A stretch of 64,000 nt of DNA from Fragum whitleyi (lineage: Eukaryota > Mollusca > Bivalvia > Cardiida > Cardiidae): assembly GCA_948146395.1 (NCBI GenBank), contig OX411552.1, positions 9,009,686 to 9,073,685 on the forward strand, in the 5' to 3' direction. Below, in pieces: positions 12,401 to 20,130 of the stretch (its first letter is position 1; every line of letters starts with the position of its first letter). Below the pieces are notes generated by a model, which searched no databases, was not told the origin of the DNA, and worked only from the letters and a program-made list of their open reading frames with translations. The translations under genes were made by a program, and so were the position numbers.

Positions 12401-15400
12401 TCGTATATCTCTTGTTCTCAATTTGCGAATTTGTGTTTTTGTACGTCTGAATTTGTTTTTTAACTTTTTTTAATAGAAAAAAACTTTGGAAAGAAAATTC
12501 CGGCGTCCGGATATTTTAGTTGCCTGACTGACCACTGCAAAATTACCGTGAGATGCAATATGAACGTGGAGGAGACTAAACAAGCTCTTGTTGACAAATT
12601 GACGACAGATTTGAACAAGCCAATGTTGCAAATACAGGTCTGTAGTCCAGTTTTACCGTTCTATTGCTGATTATGACTTATTCGGGGAGAGGGGATGGCA
12701 TTTTAGTAAACCACTTGCAAAATTTAATCGTAAGTCGAAATCACAAATCGCGCCTGGTCATAAATATCAAATCAAATATTGAAAAGAAGCTTTGTTTAGA
12801 AATTTTACCATCATTTTTCTACGCTATTTCCATCAGCAGAATCTTATGTAAACCTGTCTTTTTAAACAACGCGCAAAAAGAGCCTTAGAATAAACGAAAA
12901 CATACTTCCGGTTTGTAGAGGCGGGACGAAGCTTTCCATTTCACATTGAAAAAATAAATTGTTAGATTCTTCCTTGCAATATCTCATCGGTATAGTCTTC
13001 AGAATTCCATAGTTAGTTTTCTAAAATAGAAGAAACTTTGATTTTCGACTAATGCAAAAATGGTCGAAAGATGTTTAATTAAACAGGCCCCTGCTGTACA
13101 CAAAGCAGGGATAGAGAGTATAAAGTGAGATCAGACAACACAGTTATGCATCCTGATCTCAGTCTACACTTCTTTCTTTTTACCTGGATCATTATGAAAA
13201 ATCGTTTATCAGACTATTAGAAATGTTGCAAAAATTGAAATTAGTTTGAAAATTATATTCACGTACATCCTTATAATGGTAAATTTCAATTATCTAAAAC
13301 GCAAAATCTGCAAAATCTTTATTCGATTCTAAAGTAACATATGTAAAATGAAATAATTTTAAGTTTAACAATAACATGTATCTGTAAAATAATGAATAAA
13401 AAGGGATTAAAGACAGTTTGGTTTATCAAGACATAATCCTGCTGTTCACTAAGTTTTGGTAGACGGTTTAGACTAAGATCAACCTGCATAAAAATGCAGT
13501 CTAATCCAAGCCTACACTGCCTGCTTTCTTCTTTTTTTTTGTTGAAAAAAAAAATCTTTAAACCAATCTGCCCTGCGTATAGGATGACAAAACGGTGCAA
13601 GCTGTTTGCCAATTTTACCCCGCTTTGCACGTGCACTTGCGTGCAAAGCGGGGTATAAATGGCAAACAGTTTGGACCGTTTTGTCATCCTGAACACAGTG
13701 CTGGTTGAAATGTCCGAATAATTATCAATTTGTGAGGAAGAAAATTTAATCTCAGCAGGTTAAATGCAAATCGTTATATTACAGGCACCTCGACAAATCA
13801 CTGTCGGTGACGCTACAGACGTGACGGTGTACTTCACCAACCCCCTGGACATGCCACTACATCACTGTAAACTTCGTATTATGGGCCCTGGGTTTCAGAA
13901 CACGCATGAAATTGAACAGCAGTAAGTTGGATATAAAGGAAAATAGTTTGTTTCTGTGTCAGATCGATATATTTTTTTCTTGGTGAACAACAAAATTACA
14001 TCTTACTGAGTGGTGAAGCCACTACAGAAAATATTGATTTTTGTTGTTCATGAAATTAGAAATGTACCGGTCTTTCACGTTGCACGAACGACGATTTTTT
14101 CTCTTTCATACAAAAACTAGACGAAATGTGAAAACTTGAGCGACGGATTTTCATTTAGGCAGTGGAACCGTTATAGTTTTGCAACGTCTCAGATGTAATA
14201 AACTTTAACAACGATAACCAAGGTTTCCTAATGACTTCCATTAGGAAACCTCGATCAACATTGAAAATTCATGGGGTCAGAAATGTGACATACCTATTGC
14301 GGGTCCACTACCACAAACACGTGATTTTGCATGTGATTACTCGGCTACGTCGTGACGTCATTAATTTATTTGACTCCGCATAGCCAGCTTCAGTTACAGT
14401 ACACAACATTGTGAAATTGACATGATGAATGATTTTGGAGTGACTTTGAATGAAAATGAATGAGAGTGTGGAGCGAGTTTCGAGTGAAATTAATGGAAGG
14501 TAATCCAGTATCGCTAATTTTGTTCAAGATGAACAAAATTAGCGATATTTATGACCTACCTGTAACAAAATATACGTATTGTTCTGTTTTTGCGTCTTCA
14601 TAGACCAAAAAGACACTTTAAAATCCACACCAGCCGTTAAAATCGTAGAATAATCGTAACGATTTGACTTATGTGTTGATCGTCTTGAACGGTTTCTAAA
14701 TGTTTTCTAATGATTTCGGAGCGATTTTCTCGATTTTAATGAGTGTTTGGAATGAATGAATGAAGGACTGATTGGATTATTTAGAATAATTTCGATCGGA
14801 ACGAGTGTCAATTTCACGATGTTCTTAACAGTATGGTGAAATTGTTGAAAGCAGTGTATAATTAAACGGTGATATCATTAATTTGGTGGCGATATTATCA
14901 AGTTTTAATCTACCTTTATTTCCCGATAATCCATCGAAAAGTATTAACCCTTGTCATGCTGAGCCCGGAAAATTCCTGCTTTGACAGGAGGTATAGACAA
15001 AGATCAGCCTGCACATATGTGCACTCTGATCTTAGTTCATACCACCTGACTTTCATTTTTAAACCAGAAAGGTCTAAAACAATGCATTTCCAAAATCAAT
15101 ACTCACTCACATTTGGTAACTTCTAGCGCTTTTAGCACTTTGATTTTACACTTATTTTGTAAAGATTTTTATTCAGCATGACAAGGGTTAAGAAAAAATA
15201 TTGATTTAACTCTGAAAAATTTCCCCGTATCTACTTCAAGTATAGCAATGCATTCTGTTCAGTGTCACCTCGGTAAGTGACTAACGTAAAGTGCCCTAAA
15301 GTCGTCATATTTAGCTTTTCAAACATTATTTGTACCTAAAGTCGTCAAATAACTGTTTCCCTGCTTAGTTTATATTAAAATGGAACCATTCATGTACATT

Positions 15401-18400
15401 TCTATATATAAATATTTATTCTTATATTTAAAACACGTAAGATATTGGTTAAGAAAGAAGGCGGGGGTCATGCTGACGACTTTTGGACATAGTAAACCTA
15501 AAGTCGTCACGACAAGGTTCCTATAGTCGTCAGCGGGTCCAAAAGTCGTCAAAGACTCTTAAGCTTGTAAAAAAGCCCAATCTATAATAAATGAATACTG
15601 TAAAACGTGCTTTATTTTCTTTTCTATGCAATAATGCAACATCGCTCCCAAACCAAGACTCGTTACAATACGATGTTGTGAAATTAAATACTGCAGAAAT
15701 ATATACCGATTTCCTAAATGTAACCTATGTGTTAGCATCTTTAGGCTTAAAAGGGTGAAATGGTAGTATTGTTGCGAAAAATACTTGAAACTCGTTGATA
15801 GGTGCTCCAACCACCGCGATGTGACTAAATGATTTATCAAAGCGTCGGTAATCCCATTTGTATAAACAAGGTCTCGTCTAAATCAAGTGACCTTCGGTTT
15901 CTCGATTTATGATTTCTAGGCATCAAAGTTTTGACCTGGTCCAAATTAAAAAAATGCAGACGACAAATGAGGTTATTTTCTAGTAGGTATATGGGGGAAA
16001 TAATTGAGAAAGTGCTGGCAACGGATAGTTTTGTGGTTAGCTGCATTGCTGACAAAGAATCTTAAAATATATAAATATCGGTGAGTTATAATTCAAGAGT
16101 CATGTAGAGCCTTTAAAAATCACTAATGAGGTATGACACTGACCTTTGCATTGAGGCAAGTATTTAATCAAATAGCGATTCTAACCTTTGACACCAACAC
16201 CAATGCATTTTTTTTTTTTTAAATCAACCGATACGCTTATAATTTACACGAAGGATACATGTAGAAAAATATTCCCATATGATTTGTACTTGGATAATAT
16301 TTTTTTTCTATACGTGAATATCCCCCTAACCTTCGGGTCGGGTGAAATTATTATTCCATTCGGGGTACGTCATGTTTATAACACTGACTGGCATTTTGTT
16401 TCCTATTGTATAACATAGCTGAGACGAAAAAAAACAACAACAAACAAACAATAACAGCAGCCTAATTCCGCAACATGAAATATGAAAATATAATATTTTA
16501 CCTACGTTACAAGAAATATATTGCTAGCTTATTTCATGTCCTTTTACAAGTTCTCTGTATGGATATACGGTCATGTGGTATTGTAAATTTCAAAGCAACA
16601 TACGCTAAATTCAAGTAGTGAACAACATTGAGAATTTCTAACAGTTTTGTTAAAATACTATGGAAACGAATCAAATTGATACAAAAAGTACTTATATGAT
16701 AAAAAAAATCCACCTATATTATATAAATTCTAATGAGTTGTAACTAGTATTTTTTTATTTATTGATCACGTAAAATCATTTTTAGAGAGTAAAATTGCAT
16801 AACATATGAGGATTTACATCAAACCTCAATAATGTTCTTCTTAAACGCATTTACGAAAGACATTATCGCACATACTAGTACTTAAAAAAAAGTTCTTTGA
16901 CATTTGATCTATATGCATATTATAATTTCGACATAAATATCTATATGTATTAGCAAAGTCAATCAATGAAGGTGAAGTCAATGCATCTTCACGCTGTATT
17001 AAAACAAAATTACTTTTTTGATCAAAAATTTGTAACAGAGACGTTGATCAAGGACGTTACGTCGCACGTGATTATAGTGGAAAACTTGGCCTCTCTTATC
17101 TGGTTCCACACTTTCTTACCAGAGATCCAACTTAGACTGGAGACCTAAGTGTTCGTTGACGTAGCAGTTAGATTGAAAAATCCCAAATATCGTTAACCCA
17201 TTCGACGCCCTGTTATCCAGCGTCAGACTGATCTGGTTCTGTACATATAACGATGTGAGGCATGTTATAGCGGTGCAAGAGGTACAAGATAGTCTGTCCG
17301 GAAACATCAAATTCATTTGCAACGGCTTGTCTTATAGAGCCTGTTTTTTGGCGACCAAAAACTTTATGACGTTGTTCCTCCTTTCGTTTGACATGTTTTC
17401 ATTACAGGCGTGTGCCAAGACGTTCAATTTCAAAAGCAATCAAGCAATGGCATTTCATCCACAACACAATGGAGAGCTATCAATACTTTTCAGTTAATAT
17501 GGAACTGGACGTGCTGAATGAGAATTCAGATTTTACGTTATTTGACGTTGACGTCTCTATTGAGAAACGTGGTCGAGTAATTCATCGAAATTACATGTGA
17601 TATTCTTACATTCTAATAACTGTTCACACATCAATCAAAATTTATCGAAGTTTTTACATGAACTCAGAAAAATCGTATGTTAAATTAGTGTCAAAGAACT
17701 CTTTTTGAAGAGTATATATAAAAATGATTTAATCCAAATTTATTTCAATTCGACTGCACTGTGAAGAGCGCCTTTCGATGGTCTTTCTCGAACATTCAAT
17801 CCTGGTGTTTCAATATCCCGTTGAGAGAGGCAGATGAATTGAATGGGGCTTGTTATTTTATATACATATATATAGATCGGGACTTGAAAAATACTTCGAC
17901 GTAGAGATAACTTCGTCTTATGGACATTCGACGTAAAGATATTTGACTGTATAAGGGGTTTGTCCATAAAACAAACCCAACCGGCGGTAGCGCTGGAACT
18001 GCGGGCCTCTATCGTGTCAAGGGCCGAGCGCCTTTATCAATAGGCCACCGAGAAATTGGTTCTAGTGCGTGTTTTTCTGTTTTTGTTTGTTTGTTTGTAT
18101 TTTTCAACGTCGTTGCCGTAGCATGTATCCATAAATGCGACAGTTAGTTATTACCAGAGATAATGCGAGAATACATTATGAAACTACTGCTTAGAGCTGT
18201 CAAGGTTCTTTTATTTGATCGATGTAAAGCACACGCAGGACCTTGGCTTAACAGCTCATCTGAAAGACAATTAAAGTGTGCTGGTGTGCTTGCTCGGGAA
18301 TAGAATACTTGATATCGGACTTCATGTCGTTACTTTTAAAGTCAGATGCTCTTAAATTGAGCTAAATGGGCTGACTAATTGATTCTATAAACCGAGGAGT

Positions 18401-19304
18401 TGATGTATGTCCTAAACTCGTCATCTTGGACCTAAAGTCGTCGTCAAGATTCAAGTTAGTTTATTGAGTAATTACCTATGGCCAAGTAATAAAGGGAAGT
18501 CATACGTTTAAAACAATATATCATTTGAGAGTCGGAGTTATCCCCTAAATTGTTCACGTGATGGTTTGTTTACATTCAGCTTTCGCGCAACAGCATGTGT
18601 CTTTCCCAAACAACTTCGCGAGTTTCCATCTCGAGTGCGAAAAACACGAGTTCGGGACACTTGGCGTTTTTCAGTTTATTGTAAAAGATATTAAATGCTC
18701 AAAGACTACAAATGAAGTGAAAACCATTAATCTATCAAATAATGACGTTAAGTCTTTCTTGAATTCAATAGATTTGACAGAAAACGAGGTCACAAAAAAG
18801 TGACGACAATAGGACACTGACGACTTTAGGGCACTTTACGTTACAATAATTATTATAATAATGAATTGGTTGTTCGCTATTCTCTTATGCAATACTTTTC
18901 TGGCTTAAATTTTTAAAAACCTTTTAAATCAAGGAAGTGTATGTGTCAGTGATTTCCTTATATGATCATGAATATATGCAATTATTTGTAAAAGTAGACT
19001 GCCTGATACCACTCCATGTTATCAGACAAGTGATATCAGGTTATTATAAGGTTTGTTGCATGATGATAGAACTTAACAACCAATTTATTCTCCTTAAGTT
19101 CACATATATCTTATTGACTTTTATTCCTCTGTCTTTTTCCAAATTAGGGATGTCCCGGCCAAAGAGAAGTTCACCCATACATTCAAAATGATTCCGCGTA
19201 AGGCTGGAGACAAAAAGGAGATCGTGGTTAACTTCAGCTGTGATGAGCTGTTGGGTATCAACAACAGTCGGGGCATGCAAGTCAACAAATTAGAGGACAA
19301 ATAG
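305..19304 (+). CDS. Transglutaminase (protein-glutamine gamma-glutamyltransferase), 3' part, 11 exons
   Basis: The enzyme joins glutamine side chains to lysines or polyamines; invertebrate relatives act in haemolymph clotting and matrix cross-linking. Exons seen: 305-415, 2123-2297, 4586-4724, 4906-5009, 6382-6544, 7621-7700, 8943-9025, 11730-11934, 12477-12637, 13785-13921, 19148-19304. Together they make 1515 nt, 504 codons plus TAG, with matching phases and GT/AG at every junction. The Cys-His-Asp triad is present (codons 2267-2269, 4913-4915, 4982-4984), as is an acidic calcium-site stretch (exon 6), followed by two beta-barrel domains (exons 8-11). Animal family members have about 690-770 residues, so the N-terminal beta-sandwich and start codon lie left of the window. 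No signal peptide or promoter can be judged. The C-terminus ends NKLEDK with no ER-retention or prenylation motif. Oddity: partial tandem copies of the third exon seen here. The family is certain from sequence; the paralogue type is not resolved. Confidence 0.95.
441..562. mobile_element. GTGCAC-centred foldback MITE (family F2)
   Basis: The left arm starts TGACAAAACGGTGCAAACTG and the right arm ends in its near-complement (..TTTGTACCATTTTGTCA). The arms meet at GTGCACGTGCA. At least five more full-length copies lie in this window (2319, 13576, 20998, 57588, 63626). The whole element can fold into one hairpin of about 50 bp. Confidence 0.75.
563..2122. other. Intron, no recognised gene
   Basis: AT-rich. 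At about 1372-1432 a right-half fragment of the F2 foldback (tgcaaagcgggatat...) is visible. A 62-codon open frame at 826-1014 has no recognisable features and is treated as chance. Confidence 0.5.
2123..2297 (+). CDS. Transglutaminase exon 2 of window with catalytic cysteine
   Basis: Encodes 58 codons plus one base. It contains the family hallmark WTGSVEIL and the active-site block [10 protein letters not shown]; the catalytic Cys codon is 2267-2269. Acceptor aaatacag, donor gtaagt. In well-studied homologues this Cys forms the thioester with the glutamine substrate. Confidence 0.97.
2319..2427. mobile_element. F2 foldback MITE
   Basis: Arms begin with AGACAAAACGGTGCAAACTC and end with the near-complement (..ACTATGTTTTGTTATTC), with the shared centre CAGGTGCACGTG. 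It starts 21 bp after the donor of transglutaminase exon 2. Confidence 0.7.
2451..2530 (+). pseudogene. Decayed duplicate of transglutaminase exon 3
   Basis: In the frame TGT CGG GTC CTA it reads [20 protein letters not shown], about 65-70% identical to the true exon ([20 protein letters not shown]). The splice acceptor has been lost: tttctta replaces tttcagta, and no AG is present at the border. It lies 150 bp after exon 2. It could be a remnant of an old exon duplication in this intron. Confidence 0.7.
2531..3447. other. Intron, no recognised gene
   Basis: AT-rich, with a few copies of the ttgcacatg/gtgcaaag motif of the F2 family around 2640-2680. The overlapping minus-strand open frames at 2808-3428 show no domain. 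Confidence 0.4.
3448..4075 (-). pseudogene. Non-LTR retrotransposon reverse transcriptase, C-terminal fragment
   Basis: The minus strand reads [20 protein letters not shown], then [20 protein letters not shown], then DYGSVL before a TGA. After that it continues in frame with [19 protein letters not shown] and [19 protein letters not shown]. These are the post-palm and C-terminal parts typical of Jockey/CR1-type LINE polymerases. At least three in-frame stops and the lack of the catalytic YADD/FADD region make it a dead 5'-truncated copy. Confidence 0.82.
4162..4275. mobile_element. F1 foldback MITE, left arm only
   Basis: Starts ACAGTTAACAACATTGTGAA and runs through TGATTTTGAAATGG, TGTGCCAAGCGAG and GGAAGGTAACC, all shared with the other F1 copies. 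It breaks off exactly where the first tandem exon-3 copy with its acceptor begins. Confidence 0.75.
4282..4585 (+). repeat. Three extra tandem partial copies of transglutaminase exon 3
   Basis: Copies start at 4282, 4384 and 4485; the true exon starts at 4586. Units are 102, 101 and 101 bp. Each unit is tatttcag plus about 28 codons of the exon, ending ATTGATGTATAA or similar. Copies 2 and 3 keep the open frame up to that TAA with only a few substitutions; copy 1 has a one-base insertion and a TGA. None has a usable donor. Using an upstream acceptor would end the protein before the catalytic His and Asp. Confidence 0.92.
4586..4724 (+). CDS. Transglutaminase exon 3 of window (complete copy)
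   Basis: Encodes [20 protein letters not shown] and then an acidic loop ending SDSVW, 139 nt. Phase fits the previous exon (1 nt carried in) and the next (2 nt carried out). It is the only one of four tandem copies that reaches a donor (gtaaag) and joins in frame to the exon with the catalytic His. Confidence 0.95.
4725..4905 (+). other. Short intron of transglutaminase
   Basis: 181-bp AT-rich intron between the exon 3 donor gtaaag and the exon 4 acceptor tttacag. No inserted element seen. Confidence 0.8.
4906..5009 (+). CDS. Transglutaminase exon 4 of window with catalytic His and Asp
   Basis: Encodes [11 protein letters not shown], then [14 protein letters not shown]. The His (4913-4915) and Asp (4982-4984) complete the triad with the Cys of exon 2. 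Acceptor tttacag, donor gtacgt. Confidence 0.97.
5010..5559. other. Intron start, no recognised gene
   Basis: Short direct repeats of aacgtcat/taacgtcatttt at 5015-5070. Otherwise AT-rich with no supported feature. Confidence 0.4.
5560..6340. repeat. Degenerate minisatellite, about 40-bp period
   Basis: Many imperfect repeats of a phrase like gagaaAATTTTgATCTcgCtgc (for example near 5680, 5800, 5895, 6040, 6190 and 6240). Spacing varies by a few bases. The open frame at 6091-6336 is a by-product of this repeat. Confidence 0.7.
6382..6544 (+). CDS. Transglutaminase exon 5 of window
   Basis: Encodes [16 protein letters not shown], then [17 protein letters not shown]. The Asn of AEVN lies at a position reported to help bind calcium in vertebrate TGM2 and factor XIII. 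Donor gtaagt; a foldback MITE begins only about 10 bp into the following intron. Confidence 0.95.
6555..7032. mobile_element. F1 foldback MITE, intact length
   Basis: The left end CAATTAAAAACATCGTGAAA and right end GTCAATTTCACGATGGTGTT are inverted repeats. The inner tracts TTTTGGAATGATTTTGAATG and GTTTTGAATGAATAAATGAA belong to the family. It sits 10 bp after the donor of exon 5. Confidence 0.8.
7340..7480. mobile_element. Short foldback element (ACGCGAAAA family)
   Basis: Shares gtcacgcgaaaa, gtcagactgcgc and gactagggt with copies at 30255-30360, 35588-35693 and 50578-50715. It is self-complementary around agtcagactgcgctgactgact. The tail ttttctgaatctagaatgat is also found at 50693. Confidence 0.55.
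7621..7700 (+). CDS. Transglutaminase exon 6 of window, calcium-site stretch
   Basis: 80-nt exon encoding [20 protein letters not shown]. The acidic DEREDIT block corresponds to the calcium-binding glutamates of vertebrate enzymes, so the protein is predicted to be calcium activated. Acceptor atttcag, donor gtatgt. Confidence 0.93.
7701..8942. other. Intron, no recognised gene
   Basis: AT-rich. A 128-codon minus-strand open frame at 7874-8260 shows no domain, no clear splice context and low-complexity composition; it is not called as a gene. Confidence 0.4.
8943..9025 (+). CDS. Transglutaminase exon 7 of window, linker
   Basis: 83-nt exon rich in Lys and Gly, with [12 protein letters not shown], matching the region between the core and barrel 1 where vertebrate enzymes read EAFTRAN. 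Acceptor tttgcag, donor gttcgt (weaker than the others). Phase 0 out. A TTAA-flanked MITE starts 11 bp after the exon end. Confidence 0.85.
9037..9267. mobile_element. TTAA-flanked foldback MITE
   Basis: TTAA on both sides (9037-9040 and 9264-9267), with ends CCCTTTCCTGTTTTA and AAACAGCAAAGGATTAA inverted. Inside is a near-perfect hairpin, AAGAAGAAATTGCTT / AAGCAATTTCTTCTT. The sequence tgcagacgaaaattt and others recur in the copy at 40160-40336. The TTAA target suggests mobilisation by a piggyBac- or Kolobok-type transposase. Confidence 0.75.
9480..9518. repeat. Short inverted repeat with G-run
   Basis: ccccccgtaaaactaagttttacggggg-type hairpin followed by a run of about 17 G (with one a). 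It could form a stable stem; no element recognised. Confidence 0.6.
9670..9943 (+). mobile_element. tRNA-derived SINE
   Basis: A box-B-like promoter GGGATCGAATCCC at about 9713-9725 marks the tRNA-related head. A body with CCACCCAGGTGTGTAAATGG follows, and the 3' end is a short tandem tail, CTTTAA repeated about three times. Promoter, body and simple tail together fit a SINE mobilised by a LINE. The exact 5' end is not resolved. Confidence 0.72.
9950..10717. other. Intron, mixed old repeats
   Basis: Includes an inverted pair, tagaatcgtctttagaagacgattccaatg, at about 10100-10130 and scattered AT-rich sequence. No gene seen. Confidence 0.4.
10718..11077. mobile_element. F1 foldback MITE
   Basis: Left CAGTTAGTAACATCGCGAAA, right CACGATGTTCTTAACTG, with the family's cattccaaaa/ctcactc tracts between. 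The two ends are inverted repeats of each other. Confidence 0.78.
11295..11641. mobile_element. F1 foldback MITE
   Basis: Left ACAGTTAATAATAACGTGAA, right CAATTTCACGATGTTACTAA. It lies 89 bp upstream of transglutaminase exon 8. Four short open frames through here are products of the repeat. Confidence 0.78.
11730..11934 (+). CDS. Transglutaminase exon 8 of window, beta-barrel 1
   Basis: 205-nt exon encoding an Ig-like/beta-barrel segment ([20 protein letters not shown], then [20 protein letters not shown]). It corresponds to the first C-terminal transglutaminase domain. Acceptor ttctctag, donor gtatgg. Confidence 0.92.
11935..12476 (+). other. Intron between exons 8 and 9
   Basis: AT-rich, no element or gene recognised. 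Confidence 0.6.
12477..12637 (+). CDS. Transglutaminase exon 9 of window, end of barrel 1
   Basis: Encodes [15 protein letters not shown], similar to the YxxCLTE..IKVRA strand of vertebrate homologues, and ends [10 protein letters not shown] at the barrel 1/2 boundary. Acceptor taatag, donor gtctgt. Confidence 0.9.
12638..13575. other. Intron with a foldback fragment
   Basis: At 13091-13175 and again at 13435-13530 sequences of the type ctgct..aa(g)atcag.../...ctgatctcagtctac form imperfect hairpins. They are related to the interior of the TTAA element at 14944. No gene is supported; the 125-codon minus frame at 13319-13696 runs through repeats. Confidence 0.4.
13576..13698. mobile_element. 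F2 foldback MITE, well preserved
   Basis: Arms GATGACAAAACGGTGCAAGC and its complement ending CGTTTTGTCATCCTGAACAC pair along about 50 bp around CACGTGCACTTGCGTG. It starts some 90 bp before transglutaminase exon 10. Confidence 0.8.
13785..13921 (+). CDS. Transglutaminase exon 10 of window, beta-barrel 2
   Basis: Encodes [20 protein letters not shown], then GPGF, typical of the second C-terminal domain (NPLP.xL..C..xxEGPG). Acceptor attacag, donor gtaagt. It is followed by a 5.2-kb intron full of transposons. Confidence 0.93.
13945..14395. mobile_element. F5 foldback element, left part
   Basis: Contains gtcagatcgat...gtgaacaacaaaa and the mirrored ttttgttgttcatgaaat, then gaaatgtgaaaac and gacgtcattaattt, all shared with the uninterrupted copy at 21222-21650. 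It is interrupted by an F1 MITE at 14396 and resumes at 14833. Confidence 0.7.
14161..14300. mobile_element. F3 hairpin element (AGGTTTCCTAATG) within F5
   Basis: AAGGTTTCCTAATGACTTCC pairs with ATTAGGAAACCTCG, with outer arms tttgcaacgtctc / gtcagaaatg. Further copies are at 28790, 30361, 34123, 35694 and 40765. Confidence 0.6.
14396..14832. mobile_element. F1 foldback MITE inserted in F5
   Basis: Left ACAGTACACAACATTGTGAA, right GTCAATTTCACGATGTTCTT. The internal hairpin is CGCTAATTTTGTTCA-agatg-AACAAAATTAGCG. F5 sequence lies on both sides, showing nested insertion. Confidence 0.82.
14833..14943. mobile_element. F5 foldback element, right part
   Basis: Sequence gcagtgtataatt...atcaagttttaatctacctttatttcccgataa...cgaaaag matches 21545-21645 of the other F5 copy. 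Confidence 0.65.
14944..15191. mobile_element. TTAA-flanked MITE with perfect terminal repeats
   Basis: TTAA|CCCTTGTCATGCTGA at the left and TCAGCATGACAAGGG|TTAA at the right are perfect 15-bp inverted repeats with a TTAA target duplication. The interior holds an AAGATCAGCCTGCACATATG hairpin. It is non-coding, so non-autonomous. Confidence 0.88.
15755..15840. mobile_element. Fragment of a SINE 3' region
   Basis: aaatacttgaaactcgttgataggtgctccaaccaccgcgatgtgact resembles the 3' body of the SINEs at 51863 and 55501 (...ggtgctccagccgccgcgat...). It is truncated and diverged. Confidence 0.5.
17000..17420 (-). pseudogene. Decayed Tc1-like transposase, DNA-binding part
   Basis: The minus strand reads [20 protein letters not shown], then LLHRYNMPH, like the first helix-turn-helix of Tc1-type transposases (..SIRAVANEFNVS..). 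After stops, a shifted frame reads [10 protein letters not shown], like the V.NRLREA segment further along. Several stops and frame changes; no DDE/D catalytic triad seen. Its place inside a TA-flanked inverted-repeat element supports the call. Confidence 0.5.
17985..18060 (-). other. tRNA-like fragment inside the Tc1 relic
   Basis: Minus strand carries ctcggtggcctattgataaagg (A-box-like) and gcagttccagc (weak B-box-like) about 30 bp apart. A full cloverleaf was not found; probably an old SINE head. Confidence 0.25.
19148..19304 (+). CDS. Transglutaminase terminal exon
   Basis: Encodes 52 codons ending [10 protein letters not shown] and stop TAG at 19302-19304. The acceptor aaattag follows a pyrimidine-rich tract, and phase 2 of the previous exon is completed. 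Residues [12 protein letters not shown] match the last barrel strands of the family. Confidence 0.93.
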
Positions 19305-19640
19305 ATCTCAGAACATTTGACAGTAGTATAGCGTCAATGGGCGACCAAAACCCCATAACTACAGCTTGAAACAAGCTGTACTTACGAGATTTTTGGTCAC
19401 ACATAGACTATAGGCAGTGATCAGATTGTACATTTGTTTAAAAGATGATCTTTGTCAATACTACATGCCAAAGACAGACCTAATGCGAGATCAGCGAAAG
19501 AAGGAATTTTATGAGTGATCAAAGTATAAAAACGAACTTTTTGTTATTATTTTTTTGTGTTTCAATTATATGTATATGACGTCATTTGAATTCCTTTTAA
19601 AGGTATTGTTTGTGTGTTTAAGTGGTCATTTTATATTATG
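19305..19640 (+). other. Probable transglutaminase 3' UTR
   Basis: Directly follows the stop. Contains a small hairpin, tacagcttgaaacaagctgta, at 19360-19380 bordered by gcgaccaaaa/ttttggtc. No AATAAA was seen close by, so the polyadenylation site is unresolved. Confidence 0.5.
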
Positions 19641-19647
19641 AGCCATA

Positions 19648-20130
19648 ATTTGATAAAGGGGACTTTTTGATTTATTGATGATGTAAAGGGAAAATTTGTT
19701 TGTATCAAAAAAATACCCGAGAGTATAATTCATGATTATAGCCCTGGCAGGGCGGAGCGAAGGTTACGGGTCGTTCCACTTAAGGTTAAGGTAAATCAGC
19801 TTTTATTTACAACAACTTCTTTCTCTTGATAGTCAATACAAATAACTCGAGACCTTTAATCATAGGCTTGTTACCAAAGTGTCGTAACTTCAACTTGTAC
19901 AAGCTGAAGTTACGAGGCTTTGGTAACCAAACGATGAAACGGGTCCACTTTCTCCGAGCATCGAATCCTTTTAGAGCACAGTTACTTGCAAACACTAAAG
20001 ATAATAGCGGACTCATCTTTGAAAAAACCAAACATATTTAAAAGTAAACTGGCCAAATTACGTCACGGCTAAGCCCCGCCCTGCCAGATGAATAATGATG
20101 CTGCATACATGCTTTAATAGACCCCCTTTG
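19648..20130. mobile_element. Large foldback element
   Basis: Outer arms ttgataaaggggacttt / accccctttgacaa and ccctggcagggcgg / ccccgccctgccag pair. At the centre GTTACCAAAGTGTCGTAACT pairs with AGTTACGAGGCTTTGGTAAC. The two overlapping open frames at 19807-20041 are the mirrored halves of this palindrome, not genes. Confidence 0.65.

Larger units (their letters stand above)
15284..18841. mobile_element. Tc1/mariner-like DNA transposon relic, 3.56 kb
   Basis: Flanked by TA (15282-15283 and 18842-18843). Terminal inverted repeats of 24 bp start ACGTAAAGTGCCCTAAAGTC and continue GTCA; the left and right copies match. Further ctaaagtcgtca motifs lie inside both ends (about 15340, 15495, 15520, 15545 and 18430, 18800). 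A decayed transposase N-terminus lies on the minus strand at 17000-17420. A typical Tc1 element is 1.3-2 kb, so this one has probably gained other insertions. Confidence 0.78.
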
